Source: G020344215 sp039586575 (GTDB lineage: Bacteria > Gemmatimonadota > Gemmatimonadetes > Palauibacterales > KS3-K002). Taken from it: a stretch of DNA of 64,000 bases. Within the stretch, counting starts at the first letter, position 1; every line of letters starts with the position of its first letter. Both the position numbers and the translations under genes were made by a program. The notes beneath the pieces were generated by a model, which was not told the origin of the DNA, ran no database searches, and saw nothing but the letters and a program-made list of their open reading frames with translations. Positions 37,398 to 46,169 of this stretch are shown one piece after another. Location of the stretch: positions 1 to 64,000 of the forward strand of contig JBDHKD010000013.1 of NCBI GenBank assembly GCA_039586575.1, given 5' to 3'.

Positions 37398-38660
37398 CTA
37401 TCCAGCTCCTTTCTTCAGACTGTTCAGCTTGAACCAGGCCAAAACGATGGCGGACAGTGCCAAGAACCAGACGGGGATGAGGATGAGTTTGTGTTCCCAG
37501 CGGTGCTCCGCCGCAACTTCATCGGCAGCGCGTATGTCCGTCGAAATAGACGTCACTTGCCGGGTCAGGTCCTCGAGCAACACGAGATCGAGGTTGTGCT
37601 GGACTTGGGCGAGCTGCCGATACGTCGTGTAAGCGGTCTCGTGGCGGAACAGGATGTCCCCCGTGCGGTGTCCGGCGCGCGCCAGTTGGTCGATCGCAGC
37701 CCGGGCGCTTTCCAGCTCGCGCGCTGCTCGAGTCACTCCCTCCTCGATCTCCTCGCCGAGCATAGCCTGTGGGCTATCGGCATCATGACAGACCGTGCAC
37801 GTGGCACCGATCTGTTCAGGTCGTACACGTTCGGTGCCGTGGTTCGAGTGGCAAGACGTGCAACCCAGCAGGGTCCCCGCGAGTGCTGTCTTGCCGTGCG
37901 GGCCTTCGTAGAATGCGCGGCGCACGAGCACGTGGCACTGACCACAAACGTCGGCGATCTGCACCACCTGCGGCGGCAGGGCGGCATGCGACCCATGGCA
38001 GTCCACGCAGGTGGGCGCCGCGAAGTTCTGCCGCTCGAATAGCGCTTCGCCGTGAGCGCTCGCCCTGTGTTCCCGTACCTGGTCGGTCGGCAGGCCGTAG
38101 CGGCTCATCAGCGCCTGATCCTCGTGGCACCTCGCGCAGGTCATCACGATGTTGGTGGGGTAGACGTTGCTGCGCGCGTCGTTGGGCGGCAGGATCGTAT
38201 GCGAGTTGTGGCAGTCGGAGCACGTCGGCGCGTTGGTGTCCCCCTGTTCCAGCAGCAGATGGCCGTGCCGGCTCGTGCGGAACTCGGCAAGTTGCCCGAC
38301 GTGCAGCCCGTACTGGCGCATGCGGTCCGGGTCCTCGTGGCAGGATGCGCAAAGTTCCACGGTCTGGAACTTGTCGGGTGTGCCGATGTAGTCGGCGCCG
38401 CTGTGGGCGGGCCCGCGCTCGAAAGCCGTAGGGTCACCGCCGTGACAGTCGTGGCAGCGTATGCCACGCTCCGAGTGGGTGCCGAGCAAGAACGCTCGTC
38501 GCTTCTCGGTGTGACAGACCACGCAGCTGTACTCGGGATCGATGAGGATCTCCCGCTGCTGCGCGAGTGCGTCGGCGAACGGCGTAGGCTGCGCCCCTAA
38601 CTCGGCGCCTGCCGGGGCTAGAAAGACGGCGACCATCAGGAGTACCATGCTTCTGGTCAC
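37398..38660 (-). CDS. Nine-haem c-type cytochrome with C-terminal membrane anchor (copy 2)
   Basis: A 420-residue protein with signal peptide, nine CxxCH motifs (CVVCH, CHDCH, CASCH, CSDCH, CARCH, CVDCH, CGQCH, CTSCH, CTVCH), a helical linker and a C-terminal helix ending KLNSLKKGAG. Haem order, spacing and segments such as ADVCGQCH and the PTDQ loop match the plus-strand copy at 29457. It sits next to cytochrome b, as that copy does. GTG 38660 overlaps the cytochrome b stop (TAGTG); an ATG at 38648 is also possible. Confidence 0.9.
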   Translation of the reverse strand: MTRSMVLLMVAVFLAPAGAELGAQPTPFADALAQQREILIDPEYSCVVCHTEKRRAFLLGTHSERGIRCHDCHGGDPTAFERGPAHSGADYIGTPDKFQTVELCASCHEDPDRMRQYGLHVGQLAEFRTSRHGHLLLEQGDTNAPTCSDCHNSHTILPPNDARSNVYPTNIVMTCARCHEDQALMSRYGLPTDQVREHRASAHGEALFERQNFAAPTCVDCHGSHAALPPQVVQIADVCGQCHVLVRRAFYEGPHGKTALAGTLLGCTSCHSNHGTERVRPEQIGATCTVCHDADSPQAMLGEEIEEGVTRAARELESARAAIDQLARAGHRTGDILFRHETAYTTYRQLAQVQHNLDLVLLEDLTRQVTSISTDIRAADEVAAEHRWEHKLILIPVWFLALSAIVLAWFKLNSLKKGAG

Positions 38661-39928
38661 TAGTTTTGCTCCTCTTCGCGGGTTGCCGCCGACGCATCCG
38701 ATGAGAATTGGGGGCTCGCACGTTCTCCTGGAGCAGGCTGCGGTACGACCTGCTCAGCCGCTTCTCCCGAGCGTAGCTCGGCGCCCGACTGAACTGACGT
38801 GACTTGATGTCCCACCAACCACAAGATCAAGTAGCCCCCGAAGAATAGCAGGCCAATCGCCACGGCCAGCGGTCGGCGTCGCAGCCGCTGCTCGGGCTTG
38901 CGGTCGACCAGTGGTAGCAGGATCAGCGTGAAGCCCAGCAGTGTGAAGAGACTGAATCCCCATACGCCCAAGTAGCGGATTAGTCCCAGCGAGACATCGA
39001 CCACAACCCACGAAGAAACGATCTCTGTCGGCAGCTCGAAGGGGTCGGCGGGATCGCCGACGGGGCGGGGGAACAGCGCCGCGGCGCTGAAGGTAACCGC
39101 CAGCACGACGACGCCCACGATGAACGTTCGCAGCAAGTGGTTTGGGAAGAACGGGATCCCCGCATCTTCCGCCAACCGAGCGCCCGGAGGCGGTGCGATT
39201 CTGTGCTTGCGGACGAGCATGAAATGGAAGATGAGCAACGCGAAGGCGGCCCAGGGAAGCACGATCACGTGCAGGGCAAAGAAGCGGCCAAGTGTGGCGC
39301 CCGAAACGATCACGTCACCGCGAAGCACATCGGCAAAGAGGCCGAGGAGAGGAGCCTTCGAGATAGTGTCCAGCACCTCCGTGACCGTCCAGTAGGACCA
39401 CTGATCCCAAGGGAGCAGATAGCCCGTGCCGCCAAAGCACAATACCACGAGAAGCAGTAGAATGCCGACCAACCAGTTCGATTCACGCGGCGGTTTGTAA
39501 GCCGCGGCGAAGAAGACGCGCGCCATATGGGCGAGCAAGGCGATGACGATGAAATTCGCCGACCAGACGTGAAGATCACGCACGAGCCATCCCAGCGGGA
39601 CTTCTGAAACGATGTACTGAATGCTGGGGTACGCCTCCTGTGGGGATGGCCGATAGTAGAAGGAAAGCAGTACACCGGTGACGACAAGCACGACGAACAA
39701 CAGGTAGGTGATCCCGCCGAACGCATGACGCCAGCTGACATAGGACGGCAGGCGATATCGCAACATCTTGCGGAAGGCTTGGTCGATCGGCAGCTTACGA
39801 TCGATCGGTCCGTAGAGAAGCCCAAGAAAGCGAGCGACGGCGAGCACGCCTGGATCGGTGCTCGCTTTCAGATCAGCCCACAGCTGAGCCAACCACCTGA
39901 TCCGCGGCTGCTTCTCCGAGTCGTTCAT
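38660..39928 (-). CDS. Cytochrome b of a second bc-like complex, PEW motif absent
   Basis: A 422-residue cytochrome b with both bis-His pairs kept (H120/H134 and H220/H235). Where the PEW motif should lie, about residues 299-307, it reads LPTEIVSSW, so the canonical quinol-oxidation site is changed. The C-terminal 50 residues are a polar periplasmic or cytoplasmic tail. The ATG at 39928 overlaps the Rieske-like stop (ATGA). Clear relative of the plus-strand cytochrome b but longer. Function could be quinone reduction, or quinol oxidation by a different site. Confidence 0.9.
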   Translation of the reverse strand: MNDSEKQPRIRWLAQLWADLKASTDPGVLAVARFLGLLYGPIDRKLPIDQAFRKMLRYRLPSYVSWRHAFGGITYLLFVVLVVTGVLLSFYYRPSPQEAYPSIQYIVSEVPLGWLVRDLHVWSANFIVIALLAHMARVFFAAAYKPPRESNWLVGILLLLVVLCFGGTGYLLPWDQWSYWTVTEVLDTISKAPLLGLFADVLRGDVIVSGATLGRFFALHVIVLPWAAFALLIFHFMLVRKHRIAPPPGARLAEDAGIPFFPNHLLRTFIVGVVVLAVTFSAAALFPRPVGDPADPFELPTEIVSSWVVVDVSLGLIRYLGVWGFSLFTLLGFTLILLPLVDRKPEQRLRRRPLAVAIGLLFFGGYLILWLVGHQVTSVQSGAELRSGEAAEQVVPQPAPGERASPQFSSDASAATREEEQN

Positions 39929-40374
39929 CGCGTAGCCTCGGAAACGTAGATGACGCCATCCCTGATTGACACGGCGTAATGAACGAGCGCCTGTGTAGAC
40001 AAACCCGCCACGACGTCTCCCTTCAGGTCGTAGACTTGATAGCTGCAGGGGGAATACACGCGCAACGCGTCCGAGTCCCAGCGCAACGTGCAACCATCGG
40101 CCGGCGATGTGCCTTGCAGGGCGAAGTAACGCAGAGAATCAGGCCGGACGATGAGGATGGTCCGATCGCCCCAGTTGCGCAAACGGCTCGAGCCCACGGG
40201 GAAATTGGCCTCGTCGGTCACTCGAACCACCGGCTGCAGTTCGGGCATCTCGAGGTGCTCCGCTGGCATCGCGTAGAGCCCGATGCCAATCGCCACGCCC
40301 GTGATCATCAGGAGAATGACTCCGGCCAGCAGGAGCTCATCGAACCCGAATCTGGTGAGGTGATCCTTGTCCAT
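39925..40374 (-). CDS. Rieske-fold protein without the cluster histidines
   Basis: A 149-residue protein with one N-terminal helix (residues 14-35), then a domain in the position and order of a Rieske protein next to cytochrome b. The end GDVVAGLSTQALVHYAVSIRD follows the Rieske pattern closely. The cluster loops instead read GCTLRW (C95) and PCSYQVYD (C110), without the CxH and CxxH histidines. It therefore should not bind a normal Rieske cluster. Alternatively it is a structural subunit. Start chosen at ATG 40374; the frame is open further upstream. Confidence 0.75.
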   Translation of the reverse strand: MDKDHLTRFGFDELLLAGVILLMITGVAIGIGLYAMPAEHLEMPELQPVVRVTDEANFPVGSSRLRNWGDRTILIVRPDSLRYFALQGTSPADGCTLRWDSDALRVYSPCSYQVYDLKGDVVAGLSTQALVHYAVSIRDGVIYVSEATR

Positions 40375-40619
40375 GGCCACCGTCGGCGAAAGTGCGGCAG
40401 AGTAAGTAGCTTCTTGTCGCCCGGCTGTGATGACAGGTTGCGAAGAAACTAGCGAGCGCTTCGCCAGGCCGCCAGCGGCCGCGGATGCATGGCGCGCGCG
40501 GCTGCTCCAACCTCCTGGCGGGTGCTGATGGATCGTGATTTCCCGGAGGTACGGAATATGCGCCGCGCCGTGGGTGCCAAGGGTCACGAGTGAGGTAACG
40601 GCTGAACAGGGAATGGCTC

Positions 40620-40922
40620 ATGAAGGATGAATCAGCGACGAGGGCGTTTGCCGACGTTCGCCTGGGGCGACGCCAAGAGGCAGCCAACCGCTTAAAGACC
40701 GTAGAGGGGCAGCTCCGCGCCGTCCGCAAGATGGTGATGGAGAGCGAGGACTGTCTGGGCATCGCTACGCAGGCAGCGGCGGCCTTGGAGGGTCTGCGCG
40801 GCGCGATGAGGATCGTGCTCAGGGATTACATGGATGACTGCCTGGCGGAAGAGATGCTGCGCGGCAATCGCGAGGGAGCATTCGATGAGTTCGTAGGAAT
40901 CTTGGATCGTTTCATCCGCTAG
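40620..40922 (+). CDS. CsoR/RcnR-family regulator with altered metal ligands
   Basis: A 100-residue all-helical repressor of the DUF156 family: RLKTVEGQLRAVRKMV is the hallmark start. In copper sensors the ligands are Cys, His and Cys at +25 and +29. Here the positions are C45, Y70 and C74, so the His is replaced by Tyr. Two cysteines without the His recall CstR-type persulfide sensors. It is divergent from the minus-strand cytochrome operon and before the tetrahaem gene, so it may regulate either. Binding site not identified. Confidence 0.82.
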   Translation: MKDESATRAFADVRLGRRQEAANRLKTVEGQLRAVRKMVMESEDCLGIATQAAAALEGLRGAMRIVLRDYMDDCLAEEMLRGNREGAFDEFVGILDRFIR

Positions 40923-41163
40923 CACAACGGGCGCGTCAAAGCTGGCAGTCAAGGTGCGCGGCGCAAGCGCCCACGTTCCGTTCCAACCCTGGGCACCTCA
41001 GGTCGATCTAAACAAATGAAGGCCCGTCGCTTGCCCCCTCCCTCTTGCCTGCTACGCTTCTCTTGCCTAAGGTCTAGGCGGAGGGCAGTGGTCAGGTCAT
41101 TAACGTCGCGCCCGAACCGTTCCCGAAAGTGGGCGTGGCCCTGATCAGAAAGGGAGCTGAGAG

Positions 41164-41565
41164 ATGAACCATCGACGTTCGATCGCAGTATCGGTATTTC
41201 TGCTGGCCGGGCTCGTCGCCTTTGCCTGGCAGCAGGAGGGCTGGAAGACCCCGCCGGTGGTCTCGCACGCGCTGGAGGGTCGTGACAACTGCATGATGTG
41301 CCACAAGGCGGGCGCGATGGAGCCGGTGCCCGATGCGCCGGCGGATCATGCGGACCGTCCCAACGAGATCTGCCTGATGTGCCACGCGGCGGATGCGGCG
41401 GTGCAGACGACGGCGCCCATGCCGGTCTCGCACGCCCTGGAGGGCCGTGACAACTGCATGATGTGCCATAAGGCGGGCGCGATGGAGCCGGTGCCGGATG
41501 CACCGGCGGACCACGAGGGCCGAGACAACCAGTACTGCACGCTCTGCCACGTACCGGCCGCGTAG
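41164..41565 (+). CDS. Small four-haem cytochrome with an internal 30-residue duplication
   Basis: A 133-residue secreted protein with an N-terminal helix (6-22) and four CxxCH motifs: CMMCH, CLMCH, CMMCH, CTLCH. Residues 33-62 and 88-117 are identical, running from VSHALEGRDNC to VPDAPADH. Spacing resembles NapB/NrfB-like or small soluble shuttle cytochromes. It could carry electrons between the membrane complexes and the outer-membrane conduit. AAAGGGAG precedes the ATG, and a hairpin follows the gene. Confidence 0.88.
   Translation: MNHRRSIAVSVFLLAGLVAFAWQQEGWKTPPVVSHALEGRDNCMMCHKAGAMEPVPDAPADHADRPNEICLMCHAADAAVQTTAPMPVSHALEGRDNCMMCHKAGAMEPVPDAPADHEGRDNQYCTLCHVPAA
41260..41514 (+). repeat. 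Two 90-bp direct copies inside the tetrahaem gene
   Basis: Bases 41260-41349 and 41425-41514 encode identical 30-residue segments, with a handful of third-position differences. This points to duplication followed by selection on the protein. Confidence 0.85.
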
Positions 41566-41580
41566 TCGCAAGCGATACGG

Positions 41581-41611
41581 CGGGCGCGCCGCCCTGGCGG
41601 TGGCGCGCCCG
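41581..41611 (+). terminator. Hairpin terminator after the tetrahaem gene
   Basis: CGGGCGCGCCGCC pairs with CGGTGGCGCGCCCG around a four-base loop, 15 bases after the stop. The rest of 41566-41816 shows no gene. Confidence 0.65.
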
Positions 41612-41816
41612 TCGTTTGCGCACTCGCCGAGTCCCAAACCGCCCTAAAGTTCTGTCGCAAAATGCCCCGGCCCGTGGCCCGCGGTACCTGCCGTGCGCCC
41701 TGCCGGTTGGCGGCTTCGCCGGCCAGATCCATTATTGTGCAAGAGATGGTGCCCGAGTGGCGAGGGCAGCGCTGCGGCCCGCAGTTTGCCATCACGAGTC
41801 TCTGCTGGGGGTGACG

Positions 41817-42155
41817 ATGCACGAGATGTCGCTGGCGCTGGAGATTCGCTCGATCTGCGAGCGGGAGCTGGCCAAGCTGCCGGAGACGAGGATTACGGCG
41901 GTGGGCGTGCAAGTGGGTGCCTTCTCGGGCGTGGAGGTGGACAGCCTGCAGTTCTGTCTGGAAATCGTGATGTCGGAAGGGTTCGACGGCGTACGCTGCG
42001 AGATCGAGCGCGAGCCGGGCCGGGCCGTCTGCCTGAACTGCGACCGCGAGTTCCGGGTCGAGCGGGCACCGTTCGAGTGCCCGTCGTGCGGGGCGTTGGC
42101 GCGGGGTGTGTCGGGCGGTGGCGGTCTACAGCTCAGTTACATGGAAGTGGAGTGA
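41817..42155 (+). CDS. hypA: Hydrogenase nickel-insertion protein HypA
   Basis: A 112-residue protein that with HypB loads nickel into [NiFe]-hydrogenase. The nickel-binding N-terminus MHEMSLA is exact. The zinc site is two CxxC pairs, C72/C75 and C88/C91. ATG 41817 gives the required MHE start; the longer open frame is not meaningful. First of three plus-strand hyp genes, four bases before hypB. Confidence 0.95.
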   Translation: MHEMSLALEIRSICERELAKLPETRITAVGVQVGAFSGVEVDSLQFCLEIVMSEGFDGVRCEIEREPGRAVCLNCDREFRVERAPFECPSCGALARGVSGGGGLQLSYMEVE

Positions 42156-42159
42156 GAGC

Positions 42160-42831
42160 ATGGGCGCCGAGCGAGTCGAAGTCAAAGAGAAGGTGCTGAG
42201 CGCCAACGACCAGATTGCCGCCGAGTTGCGCAGGCACCTGACGGCGCACAAGGTGTTCGCAATCAACCTCATCTCGTCGCCGGGCTCGGGGAAGACGACG
42301 CTGCTGGAGCGTACGGTGGATCTGTTGAAGCCGTCACTGCGTCTCGGTGTGGTGGCGGGAGACGTGCAGACTCGCAATGACGCGGAGCGCCTGGAGCGGC
42401 ATGGGATCCCGGTCCAGGCGATCGAGACCGGTGGTGGCTGTCATCTCAACGCGCGCCAGGTCGAGGGTGTTCTCGAGTCGTTAGATCTCGCCCAGACAGA
42501 CCTCTTGTTCATCGAGAACGTCGGCAACCTGGTTTGCCCCTCGTCTTTCGATCTCGGCGAGTCGTTGAAGGTCGTGTTGATGAGCGTCACGGAGGGCGAG
42601 GACAAGCCGCTCAAGTATCCGGCGGCCTTCAGACGGGCGAGCGTGCTGGTGCTGACGAAGGTCGATCTCGTGCCGCACCTGCAGTTCAGTATGCAGCTGG
42701 CTGTCGACAACGCGTTGTCAATTAATCCGGACCTCGTGGTTTTCTCCACCTCGTCCTTCAGCGGCGAGGGATTGGAAACTTGGAGCGGTTGGCTTTCGGA
42801 GCAGGTGTCGGCATGTAAGCGGGACTCCTAG
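42160..42831 (+). CDS. hypB: Hydrogenase nickel-incorporation GTPase HypB
   Basis: A 223-residue SIMIBI-class GTPase. The P-loop SSPGSGKTTL is at about residues 39-48, GDVQTRNDAERL follows, IENVGNLVCP is the metal-binding switch region, and TKVDL gives guanine specificity. There is no histidine-rich N-terminus, so it is not a nickel-storage form. Between hypA and hypF with a one-base gap to the latter. Confidence 0.95.
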   Translation: MGAERVEVKEKVLSANDQIAAELRRHLTAHKVFAINLISSPGSGKTTLLERTVDLLKPSLRLGVVAGDVQTRNDAERLERHGIPVQAIETGGGCHLNARQVEGVLESLDLAQTDLLFIENVGNLVCPSSFDLGESLKVVLMSVTEGEDKPLKYPAAFRRASVLVLTKVDLVPHLQFSMQLAVDNALSINPDLVVFSTSSFSGEGLETWSGWLSEQVSACKRDS

Positions 42832-42832
42832 C

Positions 42833-45106
42833 GTGCAAGGGCTCAGCGTCAAGGTACGCGGCATCGTTCAGGGTGTCGGCTTTCGCCCGTTCGTGTTCCA
42901 GCTGGCGGAGCGTCACGGACTCGTCGGCTGGGTGCGCAATACGAGCCGACAGGTCGAGATCGAAGTCGCTGGCAGCGAGGAAGCGCTTGGCAACTTCTTG
43001 CGCGAGTTGCGCGAGCGTGCGCCACCGCTGGCCTGCATCGACACCATCGAGACCGAAACACTTCGGCCTGCCGGCCACACGCGTTTCGAGATCCTCGAGA
43101 GCCAGCTGGACGAAGGTTGGCAGTCGATACCGCCGGACACAGCGACGTGCGATGCCTGCCTGGCGGAGACCTTCGATCCAAGCGAACGTCGCCACGGCTA
43201 CCCGTTCACCAACTGCACCCACTGCGGTCCCCGCTTCACCATCATAGAAGAGCTGCCGTACGACCGTAACCGCACCACGATGCGCTGCTTCGCGCTGTGC
43301 AAGGCCTGCCGCCGCGAGTACGAGGATCCGCGCGACCGACGGTTCCATGCGCAACCGGTCGCCTGTCCTGCCTGTGGGCCCGCGGTCTGGCTGCAGCGGC
43401 CGGACGGCTGCCGGGTGGATGGCGATCCTATCGAGGTTTGCGCCTCGTTGTTGGCGAGTGGAAGCATCGTCGCCCTTAAAGGGTTGGGCGGCTTCCAGCT
43501 GGTCTGTGACGCGACGAACGCCGAAGCCGTCGCGCGGCTCAGGTCACGCAAGCGGCGATACGGGAAGCCGTTCGCGTTGATGGTCGCGGACAGCGAGTGG
43601 GCGGAGCGGCTGTGCGAGGTCAGCGCCGCGGAGCGCCAGGCGCTGGAGAGCCGCGGGCGACCGATCGTCTTGCTGAAGCAGCGGCCCGGAACTCCGATCG
43701 CTCCGGAGGTCGCCCCCGGCCTCGATACGCTCGGGCTGATGCTCCCCTACACGCCGCTGCACCACCTGTTGCTACGTCGATTTCGAGGGGCGCTGGTGAT
43801 GACGAGCGGGAACCTGAGCGAGGAGCCGATCGCCATAGGCAACCGCGAGGCGCTCGAGCGCCTGGCCGAGATCGCCGATGCGTTTCTTTTCAATAACCGA
43901 GACATCTATGCGCGCTACGACGATTCGGTAGTGCGTGTGCTGGGTGATCACGTGGTCCCGATTCGGCGGGCGCGCAGCTTCGCACCGACGCCGCTCGACC
44001 TGCCGTTCAGCGCGCGACAAGACATCCTGGCCTGTGGTGCGCAGCAGAAGAGCACGTTCTGTCTGGTGAAGGAGTCGAAGGCATTCCTGAGCCAGCACAT
44101 CGGCGACCTGGAGAACCTGGAGACACTGGAGCACTTCCAGAGTTCGTTGGAAACCTTCCGGCGGCTGTTCAGGGTCGATCCGGGGATCATCGCGCACGAC
44201 ATGCACCCGGACTACCTGTCGACGCACGTGGCACACGAGTACCCGGCGCCGTCGGCGCTGCGCGTGGTAGTGCAGCACCATCATGCGCATGTGGTGAGCG
44301 CGATGGTCGAGCACGGCATCAGGGAGCCGGTGATCGGCGTGGCCTATGATGGGACGGGCTACGGTACGGATGGTGAGATCTGGGGCGGCGAGATTCTGGT
44401 TGCGGATTGGAGGAAGTTCGAGCGGGTCGCGCACCTGCGCTACGCGCCGATGCTGGGCGGCGAGGCGGCGATTCGCAAGCCGTACCGGATGGCGGCGGGC
44501 TATATCTGGACGCTGTGCGCGGCGTGCGAGGTTGACTTCGATACGTTCCTGGGCATGGTGCCGTTGGGGGAGCGGATTCTGCTGCGTCGCCAGCTCGACG
44601 CGAAGCTCAACACCCCGCTCACCTCATCCTGCGGGCGTCTGTTCGACGCCGCCGCGGCGCTGTTGGGGATCCGCCGGGAAGCGCTGTACGAAGGCCAGGC
44701 TGCGGTGGAGTTGGAGGCGGTGGCCGACGCGGACGTGGACGAGGTTTATCCGTACGACCTGTTAAGGGACGGCGAGGGCTGGATCATCGATCCGGCGGCG
44801 ACGCTGAGGGCGTTGTGGTGCGAGAAGCGGGCAGGGCGACGCGTCTCGACGATTGCTGCGGCGTTTCACAACACCGTAGCCGATTTCACCTGTGCGATCT
44901 GCCGGCGGGTGCGGGAGAAGCGTGGTCTCGAGCGGGTCGCGTTGAGCGGCGGCTGCTTCCAGAACGCGCTCTTGACGCGGCGGACGCAAGCAGGCCTGGA
45001 GGGGGCAGGATTCGAAGTTCTCACCCACCGTTTCGTGCCGCCGAACGACGGCGGCATCTCGCTCGGTCAGGCAGCGGTGGCGTATGCGCTGACGGAAAGG
45101 GCGTAG
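42833..45106 (+). CDS. hypF: Carbamoyltransferase HypF
   Basis: A 757-residue enzyme that makes the carbamoyl group later turned into the cyanide ligands of the [NiFe] site. Domains in order: acylphosphatase (1-90, VRGIVQGVGFRPF), two zinc fingers (CDAC, CTHC, CKAC, CPAC; about 105-185), YrdC-like (200-390) and a Kae1-like carbamoyltransferase domain with HHHAH and VIGVAYDGTGYG. GTG start one base after hypB. Full length, so it looks functional. Confidence 0.95.
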   Translation: MQGLSVKVRGIVQGVGFRPFVFQLAERHGLVGWVRNTSRQVEIEVAGSEEALGNFLRELRERAPPLACIDTIETETLRPAGHTRFEILESQLDEGWQSIPPDTATCDACLAETFDPSERRHGYPFTNCTHCGPRFTIIEELPYDRNRTTMRCFALCKACRREYEDPRDRRFHAQPVACPACGPAVWLQRPDGCRVDGDPIEVCASLLASGSIVALKGLGGFQLVCDATNAEAVARLRSRKRRYGKPFALMVADSEWAERLCEVSAAERQALESRGRPIVLLKQRPGTPIAPEVAPGLDTLGLMLPYTPLHHLLLRRFRGALVMTSGNLSEEPIAIGNREALERLAEIADAFLFNNRDIYARYDDSVVRVLGDHVVPIRRARSFAPTPLDLPFSARQDILACGAQQKSTFCLVKESKAFLSQHIGDLENLETLEHFQSSLETFRRLFRVDPGIIAHDMHPDYLSTHVAHEYPAPSALRVVVQHHHAHVVSAMVEHGIREPVIGVAYDGTGYGTDGEIWGGEILVADWRKFERVAHLRYAPMLGGEAAIRKPYRMAAGYIWTLCAACEVDFDTFLGMVPLGERILLRRQLDAKLNTPLTSSCGRLFDAAAALLGIRREALYEGQAAVELEAVADADVDEVYPYDLLRDGEGWIIDPAATLRALWCEKRAGRRVSTIAAAFHNTVADFTCAICRRVREKRGLERVALSGGCFQNALLTRRTQAGLEGAGFEVLTHRFVPPNDGGISLGQAAVAYALTERA

Positions 45107-45116
45107 CCGTTATCCG

Positions 45117-46169
45117 CTAGCAGATGCGGGGGAGCGGCTCGCCTTCGGGCTCGGTGATGAGTCGACGGCCGAAGCCCGTGTCGAGGATCAGCCGACCCTT
45201 GCGCTCGGCGCTGCAGGTTCCGACGATCGCGGCGCTGGCGCCCAGCGGCTGAGCACGCAGCGCCTCCAGCACCGCGTCGGCGGCCTGCGGCCTCACACCG
45301 ATCACCGCTTTCCCCTCGTTGGCGATGTGGAAGGGATCGAGCCCCAGGATCTCGGCGGCGGAGCGCACGGTCGGGGTAATGGGCACCGCCGACTCCTCGA
45401 TCACGATCCCAACGCCGCTCTTCTCCGCCATCTCGGTGAGGGCGCTGGCCAGTCCGCCGCGCGTCGGGTCCTTCATCGCCGAGACGGCGCCGGCGGCGGC
45501 CTGTAGAGCGGCGCGCACCAGCCCGTTGATGGGCGCGACATCGGACCGCAGCTGGCCTTCGAACCCGAGCCCGCGCCGCGCCGCCAAGAGAGCGATACCG
45601 TGATCGCCGATCGGTCCGCTGAGGATGATCTTGTCGCCGGGCGCCAGGCCCGAGTCCCGCACGACTGTATCCGCCAGTGCAAAGCCCGTCGTGTTGATGA
45701 TCACGCCGTCCAGCTCGCCGCGGCCCATCACCTTCGTGTCGCCGGTCACGATCGTGGCGCCCGCCTCGCCACATGTCTCCCGCATCGAGGACTGTATACG
45801 CAGGAGATCGGAGACGAGGAAGCCTTCCTCGATCACGAGCGCTGAGCTCAGACCCAGCACCTCGGTAGCGCCCATCATCGCCAGATCGTTGACGGTGCCA
45901 GCAATCGCCAAGCGGCCGATGTCACCGCCGGGGAAGAAGATGGGATGGATGACATGGGAGTCCGTGGTTACCACCAGCCAGCGGTCGCCGATCGGCAGCG
46001 CGGCGCCGTCGTCGAAGGCGGCCAGGCCGATCGCGCCAGCAGGCTGCTCCAGAAAGCCGGCCGCCAGCTTCTCCTCGATCAGGAGCCGCATGGCCCGCCC
46101 GCCCGCTCCGTGCTTGAGCGTGATGATCTCTTCCTGGGGGCGATTCGTCGACCCGAGTCCCGGCGTCAT
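45117..46169 (-). CDS. hypE: Hydrogenase cyanide-ligand protein HypE
   Basis: A 350-residue PurM-like enzyme that dehydrates the carbamoyl group on its own C-terminal cysteine to thiocyanate. That residue is present as the final C350 in LPRIC. The ATP-binding segments KHGAGGRAM and DDGAALPIGDRW are typical. ATG 46169 overlaps the hypD stop (ATGA). It converges on hypF, ten bases apart. Confidence 0.95.
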   Translation of the reverse strand: MTPGLGSTNRPQEEIITLKHGAGGRAMRLLIEEKLAAGFLEQPAGAIGLAAFDDGAALPIGDRWLVVTTDSHVIHPIFFPGGDIGRLAIAGTVNDLAMMGATEVLGLSSALVIEEGFLVSDLLRIQSSMRETCGEAGATIVTGDTKVMGRGELDGVIINTTGFALADTVVRDSGLAPGDKIILSGPIGDHGIALLAARRGLGFEGQLRSDVAPINGLVRAALQAAAGAVSAMKDPTRGGLASALTEMAEKSGVGIVIEESAVPITPTVRSAAEILGLDPFHIANEGKAVIGVRPQAADAVLEALRAQPLGASAAIVGTCSAERKGRLILDTGFGRRLITEPEGEPLPRIC

